Below, piece after piece: positions 34,967-44,976 of a stretch of DNA of 64,000 nucleotides. The stretch is from Heterostelium multicystogenum (lineage: Eukaryota > Evosea > Eumycetozoa > Acytosteliales > Acytosteliaceae), in NCBI GenBank assembly GCA_003667245.1, contig RCNN01000072.1:93310-157309 (forward strand). The letters run 5' to 3'. The notes under the pieces are model-generated. The model did not search any database and was not told where the DNA came from. It saw nothing but the letters and a program-made list of their open reading frames with translations. The translations under genes and the position numbers were made by a program. Within the stretch, counting starts at the first letter, position 1; each line of letters starts with the position of its first letter.

Positions 34967-36081
34967 TTATTTTTTTTGTGTTGGCACTAAACCAATGTTA
35001 ATGGGTATCCAGTTTTTATCAGAGTATTCATAAATTGAAGATGTAAAGCATTTGTAACCTGATTCACCAATGTCATTATCTGGACCATTCTTTCCTAATC
35101 TATAGGTATCGAGTGGAATAATTGAGAATCTTACACAAAATGGCACTAGTTGATCCATGTCGAATGATATTTCTAAACTATTCTCCAATCCACTATCATT
35201 AGGGTCAACGGTTTTCTTGTAATCACGATTCTTGTCACCGACGTAGTAGTGCATTTTGTTTCTCGAAACAACAGAGAGCTGGACGTTATCAATACTTAGA
35301 TATTTCTCATTGTCCTGCTTGATTCCATCGTTGTTGAGATCCTCAAATACTTTTCCATGTACTTTGACTGGGTTCAACTCTGGAGTACAATTTTTGGTGA
35401 ATATAAAAGCATAGAACATAGTATCCAAAGAGCAGGTTTCAAAAAAACTGAAAGTTGTAATTTAATAGGAACGACTCAATTGGTACGTCTGGTCTCCAAA
35501 TGTAATATTGTTGATGATATCTTCCACTAAATATTGATCCATCCTATTATTTAATGAATATTAGATTAAAGTTTACTTAAAAGATGATGGGTACTTACTT
35601 TATGATGAATAATTCTCGCACCTGGAGCAATAATTTCTATTGGTAGGTGATAGACATTTCCAAATATGATAAAAAAGAAACTACTGGTTGGTTCTGAAAA
35701 CTTAAATTCAATGGATTGATCACGACCTGGAGCTACTGTATGTTGAAGTGCATGGTATTCTTTCAGATCCGAGAATAATTTAATTCCAGTGTATACTTCG
35801 GGTGGCAGTATGGTATTGGTAACTACAGAGTCCACACCAAAGTCAATTGTAATATTGGGGAATGAACTATCTTTGGGTGTAACGGTCGACTTTTTAACAG
35901 TATTATAGAAAGAAGAAACATTATTAAATTGTAGTATTTCTCCAATATCACATTTTAGAAGTGGTTCCTTTTCCAGATTTCTTAAATTATAAATCTTTTC
36001 TCCATAACATATTTGTAAATAACAAATAAACAATACCGTTACAAATAGGATAATATTTTTAAGGTTATACAACTTCAACAT
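34967..36081 (-). CDS. Secreted protein with SdrD-B-like domain
   Basis: Extracellular protein of a dictyostelid matrix/adhesion type. Exon 1 (36081-35599) begins MLKLYNLKNIILFVTVLFIC, a signal peptide. It continues through a beta-rich domain containing FPNITIDFGVDSVVTNTILP. Exon 2 (35543-34967) starts DGSIFSGRYHQQYYIW. Its length is one base over a multiple of three. Reading the A7 run at 35441-35447 as A6 joins FQFF to ETCSLDTMFYAFIFTKN. The domain VHGKVFEDLNNDGIKQDNEK is the SdrD-B signature (GxVFxDxNxxGxxD), a calcium-binding Ig-like fold first known in bacterial adhesins. The remainder (SGLENSLEISFDMDQLVPFC ...) is unassigned. No anchor is visible at the C-terminus (GLVPTQKK), so it is probably released. 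Confidence 0.78.
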
Positions 36082-36284
36082 GGCAAATATTAGATACTAT
36101 TCCCAGTGGAGAATATAAACTTTTTATAAACCAGTTAGTGTTTATTTTAAAGAAGAATAATCAAAAAAGAAGGGAAGATTCACTTCTTCATTATCATATT
36201 GACATGTTATTTTAATAATAATATTATAATATTAAACTAATAATATTTAAATTGTATTTGTTTTATTTTGGAATTAATTAAGTA

Positions 36285-37773
36285 TTAAAGTAATATTGCT
36301 ATCATTATCATGTTCAATGATATTAAGGTAAATGAATAGATGAAGCTTGTAGTAGAACTACCTGTTGTAGTATGATCATCAATGTTGTTGTCGGTGTTGG
36401 AGGTTGTTGTTGGGTGATTGATGGTGGTGGTTGATGATAATGGTATCACTGATGTTGTTGTGGTATTGAGTGGTGAAAGATTATCAATGATGGTGGTATT
36501 TTTCATTTTGGTAGGGTCTACAATGAATGAGATATCATCTAACCATAATGTTACATCGCCGTTTACTTTGTTTCCAAAGTTGATCGATTTGACATTGGAA
36601 GCTGGTGAGCCAAGCGACTTGAAGTCAACGGTATGGGTTGACCACTCTTTGGTGATTGGTTCAGTTGGTGTCCAAACTGAATTTGGAGTCAAGAATACTT
36701 TCAAACCAGTCCATTTTGGTTGATTGCATTTCATTGAGAATTTGATTCCAGAGAAATAGTCACTGTTGAAGGTACCCTGTCTTGAAAGAGAGAGATAAGA
36801 GTCGATTCCAACCAATGTGATTCTGAGGGAGGCTGTTGAACCGGCTGAATGCTCAGAGAAATCAGTGGTGTTCAATTCAGAATATGACTTGGATTGGAAT
36901 GTATCAAATCCTTCGGAAAGTGAGTCATTGTAGATAACGGTTGGAGTTTGAGATAGTGCACATGTTTCTGGTGCATTCTTGATAACTTTCTTGTCTGGCA
37001 AGTTATCACTGAACTTGAATACTTTCATCTTCTCAATCTCAGTCATAGTCCAGGATACCTTATCACCAAAGATTGAGGTGGCTGTAATGGTGGCAGGGAA
37101 AGCCATCTTTTCCTTTCCAGTCCATGAGAATTCTGAGCTATTTTGTCTTTGCATTACAATGCTGGACTTGGCATTTTTGGGTTGAATGGTGACAGTTGAA
37201 ATACCAACGTTGTTGTTAAAGAGCAAAAGCTTGATGTAGAAATCAGAGGTGTCATTTTGTTGGATAACATTGAGTGGGCCTGAGGAAGAACAGCTGACAC
37301 GTCTGAAACCAGCATCATAAACAACGGCATCAGAGGAGATCTTATTGAAGGCATTTTGTGTCAACATAAAGAATGGACGGTCAGATGGGCAGTCTTTGGC
37401 AGAGCAGAAATTGACTACTTTAACAGTGGTGGTTCCATTTGGACCAGTGATTTCGAAACAATCTCCACAACGTGCACCAGACTCATAGAACATTTCATTC
37501 AAAGTAGCGGTGAAAACACCTGGATTAACAATTCCATCATACTTTCCATATCCACATGAACCAGATTCTGTCAATGGCTCAGTACCCTGAACTTTAGCAG
37601 ACTGTAAAAACATAAAAAAATTAATATTAATTATCTATTGTTGATTTAAAATGGGAAATTATAGGTATATTCCAACAAACTTACCATACATGGTGTCAGA
37701 GGAGTAGGTGCGGAGTTAGCTTTTAGAATATAAAAGACAAAGAAAATGGAAATTAAACAATATAATTTCATAG
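36285..37773 (-). CDS. Expansin-like protein with C-terminal binding domain and GPI-type tail
   Basis: Secreted cell-wall-loosening protein family. Exon 1 (37773-37685) is a signal peptide, MKLYCLISIFF then VFYILKANSAPTP. It needs one extra base in the A5 run at 37739-37743 to stay open. Exon 2 (37601-36285) is uninterrupted. Expansin domain 1 (double-psi barrel) is seen in SCGYGKYDGIVNPGVFTATL, ARCGDCFEITGPNG and VNFCSAKDCPSDRPFF. Domain 2 follows (NNNVGISTVTIQPKNAKSS). A further beta-sandwich (about residues 230-370; GDVTLWLDDISFIVD) looks like a carbohydrate-binding module. A Thr/Ser-rich stalk and a hydrophobic end (SFTLISLNMIMIAILL) suggest a GPI anchor. Expansins disrupt cellulose packing without hydrolysis. 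Here the likely target is the amoeba's own cellulose. Confidence 0.85.
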
Positions 37774-38329
37774 TTTTATTAATTAGTATTTTAAGATAAT
37801 AATATTAAGAAAGATATTATTATTTGTAAATTAAAGAATATAATTTTAAGTACATCATATTTATAGATTTATAAAATCAATATAAATAACTATTATTGAT
37901 AATTATTAATCAACCACCATATTGGAAATATCTTTAATTCGACAATTCCAGATCTAAAGTCATAGAAATCTTAGCTAATTCACACATACCCAATACCACA
38001 CTCACTCTTCCTCACCCGACAATAATCAATAATAATTACATTTGACTGATGATTATTAATAAATAATTTGAAAATTTCCATATTTAAATAATATCGATTG
38101 CTCTAATTGATTAATTATTTGATGGTTTGATGGTTTGATTGTTTGATTTGGATTAATAATCAATTAATTGATATGTACTATTGTGACTATTATTATGAAT
38201 ACTATTATTACTAATACTACTATATATATATATCAATTAAATTTTGGTTTATTATGGTAATCACAATCCTAATTTATAATATTACTTGCTATTAGATGTT
38301 GATTCTATTAAATATATATTAATAATTGC
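37774..38329. other. Intergenic spacer
   Basis: Expansin upstream region and 3' flank of the next gene. Very AT-rich, with TA repeat at 38219-38233 and ATT/ATA runs. No gene is seen. Confidence 0.5.
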
Positions 38330-38945
38330 CTATTCGTCATCCCCTTCCTCTTCATCCTCGTCATCGATTTCATCCTCTTCTTCTTCTTCGTCTTCTTCTT
38401 CCCAGTCTGGATCATCGTCTTCATCATAGTCCTCATCTATGCCATTGGCAGCAAGAGCACGTTGGAATGAGGCAGCACCGTATTGTCCCATAATCTTCTT
38501 TAGCAAAGCATTTGCTCTATACATGATCTAAATATAGTAATTATTCGTACAGATGATGGGTGGTTATTAAGATGTTGTCATAAGGTAAACTAAGAAATTT
38601 GAATATTCGAGCCAAGCAAAACTAATCACCTGATGATTCAGGTTTCATAGATGATGATGAGCGACAACGTACCAGTCTATTCTTTACATCGCTCATCACA
38701 TTCAGCAGAACGGTGTCTGTATATTCATGATTTAAAGTATTTGAAGCAGTGTTTCTAACTAGTTGTACATCGGAGGGTAGTGTCTTTCTTTTTATAGTGG
38801 CAGGGAAGTAATATCTTCCTTTCATTAAATTGATTCTTTTATAAATATTGTTTTTTCTTTTCAAATGGAGCATTACTTTATCGTTTCTCTTTGCAGCATG
38901 ATATGCTGAAAACATATCTATAACCTTATCTTGATCTAATACCAT
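38330..38945 (-). CDS. Conserved-looking protein with very acidic C-terminal tail, function unknown
   Basis: Not recognised. Exon 1 is 38945-38673, beginning MVLDQDKVIDMFSAYHAAKR. Its donor is GTACGT and the acceptor at 38528-38529 leads to exon 2 (38527-38330), IMYRANALLKKIMGQYGAAS. The splice keeps phase and gives about 156 residues. The first half is basic (LHLKRKNNIYKRINLMKGRY). The last about 40 residues are nearly all Asp/Glu. Such a basic body with an acidic tail is common in histone chaperones and nuclear factors, but this is only an analogy. The alternative without the splice ends at 38622 with SMKPESSG. Confidence 0.6.
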
Positions 38946-39290
38946 ATTTATAATATATTGATGGATATAGTAATAATAATAATATTGTCAACAACTACAA
39001 AACTTATAAATAAAACAACAGCTTTGGTTCCGTTTTCACGTTAGATTTGCTTTCGTTTTGCTGTAATTTGAAAAAAAGCGGGAAAGATTTAGGTTTTCAG
39101 GGTGATAACCTTTAGGTCTATCATTAAGACTTCAATCTGATATCAGACCAAACATCTTTGATTTAACAAGATAGCTAAATATTTAGATGACATTGTTTAC
39201 AAGAGAGATATCTCAAAAATGAGTGAATGAATGAATGAATGAATGATTTTGTTTATTTTTTAATAACAAAAATAAGATGAAAATGTAGAT
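38946..39290. other. Intergenic spacer with GAAT tetranucleotide repeat
   Basis: Contains five tandem GAAT units at about 39225-39246, otherwise AT-rich single-copy DNA. No gene is seen. Confidence 0.5.
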
Positions 39291-41461
39291 TTATTTGGTG
39301 GGGAGATTATAATTATACCACTGGAACTTCTTTGCCTTTTTCTTAGGAGATGTTTGCTGATGTGGAATTTGTTGTTGTTGTTGATTGTGTTGATGTTGGT
39401 GGCTGCCATTGTTATTAGAATTGTTATTACTATTGGCTGTTTCAACAATTGCTTCTAAATGCTGTTGTTTGGATAAAAGTGGTTGTTGTTGTTGATGTGA
39501 TAAAATATTATTAGTATTATTATTTGGTAATTGATCAACATTAATTATTTGCGGAGATGGAGTATTATTATTTGAAGGCGAAAGTTGGGGAGATGGTGTG
39601 TTTTGTGGAAGAGAAGTGGTCTTGTTTTGATGTCTCCATTGGTGGCAAAGGAGGTGGTGGTATATTATATAGATTTTGGTAGAGATTCTCGTAGGTAGTA
39701 AGTAAATTCTCAATTTGGAAATTTTGGACTGGAGCTGGTCTGCTTATCTTGTGGGCCATGGATTCGAGGAACATTGATTTACCTTCTTCATTTGGCATCA
39801 ATCGTTGGATAAAGGTGGTTCCGTCTTTGTGTGATTTGTGGATAGTTCCCCAGACTTGGGTAATTGTGTCAACAATACCAATATCGTAGCAGGCAACACT
39901 GTTCAGTCTCAAAATCAATTTGGCGTGTTGGACAGGAGTCAAAATGGTGGAAAGAACCAAGTCGGTATCACAAATAAGATTACGATGCTTGACAAAGTTT
40001 TTCTTTAACTGCTCAAGCTTACGAGTGAGATCAAGCAGTTCTGAAATATTAATAGGTCCTTTTCTCAGTGAATCCTGGAATGTCAGATGTAATTTGATTT
40101 TGATTTTGAACTGCCGACGAACGACGCTGGTAGGGAGGCTGTACAAAGTGGTCGTTTCTAGGTGACTCGGTGGTTGGCGAAGACAAGCTAATTGACTGTG
40201 GAGATGATGAGGCAGAGTCTTGGGATTGGAGTCAGAGGCAAAGGCGTTGGAATGCGCTTAGAATATCGTTATTTGGAGTAATTGGTGTTCTTGGACGGTC
40301 AGCATTGTACGCTGCATCATTGAAATCACCAATACCACAACTAACCAACTTCTTTAAGAACAACTCTTTGATCTCACGATCAAGTACATCGCGTTCCTCC
40401 TTTAACTCGTTATGAATCTTCAAGTGGTCGTTCCACAAGATCTCAGAGGCATTTCTTTGTTGTTCGTTCATACCAACTTCCTCTACAAAGTTGGGCCACC
40501 AAATAGCCGATGCCATTGGACGACCACAAATAATTGATGCCTCCGAAGATGACTTATATCCCATGAGAGCAAGTCTTGCCTACAATAATAATAAGATGGG
40601 CATTGACATTAGCAAAAGCATTAACATGCAATTTGACATTAATAAATGTACTTACTTGAGTGTAAGGATGGACTATCTTTTCCACTTCTCTTTCGATGAC
40701 CGTGGATCTAAGCTGTGAAGAGTAGTAGTATAACTGCAATAGATATTCAATCGATTTCTCATCATTCTCAACGACGGCCTTTGCGAGTTGTGACATGAGT
40801 AGCTTGACCTCTTGTATTACCTCTTTGAAAGCATCGTCTGGACGCATGAGATCAGACAAGTCGCCTTTCTTCAAGAGATTATTCTCTTGCCTGAGTTGTT
40901 CGTTTTCAAGGGAAAGCTGCTTTTACTTTTTGTTCGATTTCACTGATGTGGTCCTTCTTTCTTTGGCGATAGTTTCTGCTTGCAGTGTTTTGGTTGGACT
41001 TTGCTTTCTTTGGGTCATCCTCGTCTTCGTGTGATTTTTTCAACTCATTTTGTTGTTGAATCATACGTTGTCTCTCTGCTTGTTGCTGATGAACTTGTTT
41101 CATCTGGTATTCAAACAAAGTTTTTGGTTGATTCGATGATAGTACATTACTGTTAATATTAGGAGTATAGCTATTAAATTGTTGTTGTACTGGTGATGAT
41201 GAATGTTGTGGTGGTGAAGAGCTTCCAGACGATGGATCACTGCTAGCAAAGCTACTGCTACTACTATAATCAATAGTTTGTAATGGGATTTGTTGTTGTT
41301 GCTGTAGCTGCTGCTGCTGTTGATGTTGTTGTTGTTGAAGTTGTTGTGATTGTTGTGTCAAAGAATCAACATTACTTTGTTTATATAAATTGTTATTATT
41401 TACATTTAAATTATTGTTATCTTGTTGACTCTGCTGCAGTATTGGTTGTGGTAGTTGTTGC

Positions 41462-41513
<52 letters not shown>

Positions 41514-41518
41514 GGAGT

Positions 41519-41559
<41 letters not shown>

Positions 41560-42454
41560 TTGTAATTGTGGTATTTGAAGTTGTTGATCTTGAACAGGTG
41601 AGTGGTAGAATTGGAATGGAGGATACTCAGCTGTTAAACTTGTTTGTTGTGCAACAAGACCACCCTCATTATTTTGGATCAAAGGTTGTTGTTGCTGCTG
41701 CTGCTGATCAGATCCCATATTTCCTTCCAAGATTTGCTTCAATAAAGTCTGTTGTTCTTGAAGGAAAAGAAATTGAATCTGTTGATCGTTGAGCAGCGAT
41801 GCGTGATCACCCAACTTCTTCTTGAATTGCTCTTGTTGGTGGTGGATCAACGATTGAATAAAACTGAGGTCTCCGGGTGCCGATCCGGTGTTGGAGCCAT
41901 TCACACTACCGGTACCAAGCTGTGGTGTTGGAAGCTGATTGTTGTTGTTGACGATTTGGCTGAAAAGATCATCGTAGATCTGCTGTTGTTGCAAGTTAAG
42001 CTGGTCATGATGAATCAGACTCTGCGACGATGTGTGCAATGAAATTGGATGCTGTTGTGGTGGCTGCAATAGATTTGATTGGAGTAATTGCTGATGTTGT
42101 TGCTGTTGCTGTTGCTGATTAGGTAAGTTTGTTTGCTGCTGTGAAAGATTTATTTGCTGCTGCTGCTGTTGATGTTGTTGTTGTGGTAATTGACTTTGTT
42201 GTTGTTGCTGCTGCTGTTGTGTGTTTAGCTGAGAAAGGAAAGAACTAGTGGATGTGCCGAGAATTTGAGAAATTGAAAGTTCGTTCTTGGCAGACAACAA
42301 ACTCGATGCCTCTGGAAATATCAAGGAGTTGAGCGAGTCAATACCTACAACACTGCCACCAAAAGTCGGTAGTGTACTGTGGTTGTTGCTGAAGCTGTTG
42401 TTGATACTGCTGATACATGCTGATGAGATCTACCTTTTGGAGAAAATCTTCCAT
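39291..42454 (-). CDS. bZIP transcription factor with long polyglutamine regions
   Basis: Nuclear DNA-binding protein. The start at 42454 gives MEDFLQKVDLISMYQQYQQQ. One frame change near 42370 leads to GGSVVGIDSLNSLIFPEASS. The following about 300 residues are dominated by Gln runs encoded by CAA/CAG (about 41280-42230), plus Asn and Ser patches. The basic region is SNQNTASRNYRQRKKDHISE (about 40940-41000), with the N-x-x-A-S-R-x-x-R-x-R pattern. A short zipper follows after a frame change near 40918 (QLSLENEQLRQENNLLKK). Downstream is a helical domain (VIQEVKLLMSQLAKAVVEND, then ARLALMGYKSSSEASIICGR after an intron near 40580-40654) and a further conserved block (LTRKLEQLKKNFVKHRNLIC). The Q/N-rich end stops at 39291. 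Breaks also near 40235, 40120 and 39600. Dictyostelids have a family of such bzp proteins; I cannot name the orthologue. Confidence 0.82.
41283..42233 (-). repeat. CAA/CAG (polyglutamine) tracts
   Basis: Long runs of CAA/CAG codons on the minus strand, densest at 41455-41580, encode polyGln within the bZIP gene. The opposite strand gives artefactual Val-rich open frames. Confidence 0.8.
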
Positions 42455-43085
42455 TTCCACGAATTATATTACATAAATAATATTATTATTATTATTGGTA
42501 CGACGATTAATTAAGATGAAATGGATCGATGATGATGATGATGACGATAACGATGACGAATTGCTATAGAAAACCAACAAAATTGATAGTTCGAATACTA
42601 ATAATGTTTGATAATCTTAGTAATTGTATTTCCAAATTAATCTAATATTAATAATATTAAGTAATATTGTTTTTTGTTATTGTTGTTGTTTTTAATTAAC
42701 TTTTAATTAAAAAGCAATATAATAATATAAGAAATTGCTATTGAACAAAGAATGTTGTATTTTTCCCAATTTAAAAAACTAGTTGAAAAAGATAAAATAT
42801 GTTTATTAGGGTAGTTGTCTCTCCCAAAAGCAGTTGTTGTTATAGCAATGTAACCACACTCCCCCACTGCTTTCCACGTAAAAAATATATATGTATGATT
42901 CAAATGTTTTGTGATTTTTTTTAATTTATTTAATTAAAATTAATTTTTTAAATTATCAAATTAAAATTTACTTTTTGTCAAAAACTGAACTGAGTTTGGT
43001 TGTTGGTCAACGAAAATTTATTGGGGGTTTGCTTTATTGATTGGCGATTGATCAATGTGTGTGTGTGTGTTGGCGGTAGTGTTTT
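42455..43085. other. Intergenic spacer
   Basis: Upstream region of the bZIP gene and 3' flank of the next. It has GAT and ATT repeats (42480-42550) and a TG run at 43056-43069. No gene is seen. Confidence 0.5.
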
Positions 43086-44345
43086 TTATTCATCCAAAAC
43101 AGCAAGAGCGATCTTTCCAATGAAGATGTGCTCGACATCGTTGGCACCAGGGGTACCAAATATACGTACAGTGTCGTACTCGGCTGGGATACTCAATCCG
43201 TAGTGAGTGTATCCGTCGGTTCTGTCGCTTGGTGTTGTCTCGTCGTCGATGTTTCTGAGGATGGTATTCTTCATGTCCTTCGAGGCCATCAGCACCTTGA
43301 GGTTCTTGGAGGCGGGAGTGTTTCTGATGAAGAAGTGAAGTCCCTCAAAGAACTTGTTGGAGATACAGTTTTCGAATGCACAACGCAATACGAGACCGTT
43401 CTGATCTGGGAAAAACTCGAGGGTAGTGTACTCACGCCATGGGACTGGTGATTTCCATACTCTTCTGGTGCCCTCGAGAGTGAACAATGGGTGGAATTGG
43501 GAGTCCTCCATAAACAATAAGCTCGAATTTGGGAGCGGCATCGAAGTTGTAATTGGCAGAGGAAACAACTCCATAGGTTGGTGTGTCTCTAAGGTTTTCA
43601 ATTTGTGGATTGAGAACCTGCTTCTCCTCTTGTGGTGCTGGGTTTTGTGTGATCCAACTACGACAATGTCGGCACAAGTAAGATAGTACTCCTCTGGATT
43701 TGAATTCCCAGAACCATTGAAGAGTATACAATCCATTCTCTACATTGGGAACATTGTAGCAAGCTGTACAAGTTGCATTGTTTGTATTTTCGTAGTATTT
43801 GGTACAGTTTCCAAATGGCTTGCTACTGACAAGATTTTTGAAGAATACATCTTGGGGATCATCTTCAGTCTATTAATATGATTGACGATTCGAGTCAGTA
43901 TGTTTGTTTTATAAAATTAGTTAATTATTGAATAACTTACATCTTGGACATTTTTCTTGCTTGAAAGGAAGAAACTGACATTTCCAGCACGTGGTTGAGT
44001 AGCATGATTACGAGCTGGCCATTGAGAGCAAATCTTTTGTCCAGCACGGAAAATACCCATTGGGAATTGGTCTGAGTAGTGGCTCGATAATGGGAGAGTT
44101 CTGGCTTGAGATGGACCACAAGATCTACCGAGTTTAGTTGGATATGGCTTGGTGAATTTACCCAATTGGAATAGGTATCTATCTCCTGTAAATCCAACAT
44201 TTCTGAAACTTCTTGGATAAGCTTTACAAGAATTACTTTCGAAATCGAAATTGACACAACTCATAAAGGAGTGTGCGCTGATAACGGCAATCATGCCATA
44301 CAAAACCAACAAACTTAATAGATTTTTATTAAGCTTTCTAGTCAT
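43086..44345 (-). CDS. Secreted LPMO-like protein (predicted mature N-terminal His)
   Basis: The start MTRKLNKNLLSLLVLYGMIA then VISA is a signal peptide. Cleavage after Ala leaves mature HSFMSCVNFDF. An N-terminal His is the hallmark of copper lytic polysaccharide monooxygenases, where it forms the histidine brace. A second His occurs in KICSQWPARNHATQPRAG, and the late motif GLYTLQWFWEF followed by YYLTCADIVV matches the end of LPMO folds (Y-x-x-x-W-x-W ... CAD). Exon 1 ends near 43941 (VQD) and exon 2 starts TEDDPQDVFFKNLV near 43870. Frame changes at about 43692, 43650 and 43530 split the rest. After the LPMO-like part a second domain of about 150 residues (EFFPDQNGLVLRCAFENC ... GYTHYGLSIPAEYDTVR) ends FIGKIALAVLDE. 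I do not recognise that domain. The LPMO assignment is an inference from motifs. Confidence 0.62.
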
Positions 44346-44976
44346 TGTTATTTATTATTTATATTTATAACTATATATCGAGTAATTATAAATTAAAAAA
44401 AGTTCAACTGAATAATTAATAATGTACTTTAAAGACTCTATTTATATTGGATGAGTTTTTCCAATATCTAAATCTTGATTAAATTGATTTGTAATTTGGA
44501 ACACCATTTATATAAATAGATACTGTAGGATCATGATACCAGTTGATCCCATTCTTACCCATCATTCACATAAATACTCAACTCTCCAACTTTTCAATTT
44601 CATTATCACACCAAAATTTGTAAATCTATAATAATTTTCAATGATGTGTGTGAAAACTATGAAATTTGAATCATTGTGAAGTGTGGTATCAATCAACCAA
44701 ATTTCTAGACAAAGAAAGTATTGTTAAAATTTCCTTTGTCCATAGAATGAATCAATCTGTAATTATCATAACATTTATAAATATAGTAATTAGTAAAAAC
44801 ACAATTTATTATATTATTTATTGGTTGTTTTTGCTTGGGTTTGATTTCAATTTGATTCTGGCAACCACGGGTTTGTCAAATTAATGGATAATATTAGTAC
44901 CCACTTTTGTGTAGGTATGAATGCGTGGGTGTGATATTCAATTCTGGGCTGTTATGATGGTGAGATATGGTAGCAT
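44346..44976. other. Intergenic spacer
   Basis: Promoter side of the LPMO-like gene and 3' flank of the ABCD gene. AT-rich. A plus-strand open frame at 44666-44884 is not convincing. Confidence 0.5.

Noticed and set aside
41283..41792. Plus-strand Val-rich 169-residue open frame
   Set aside because: It is the complement of the CAA/CAG polyglutamine codons of the bZIP gene, which read as GTT/GTG on the other strand.
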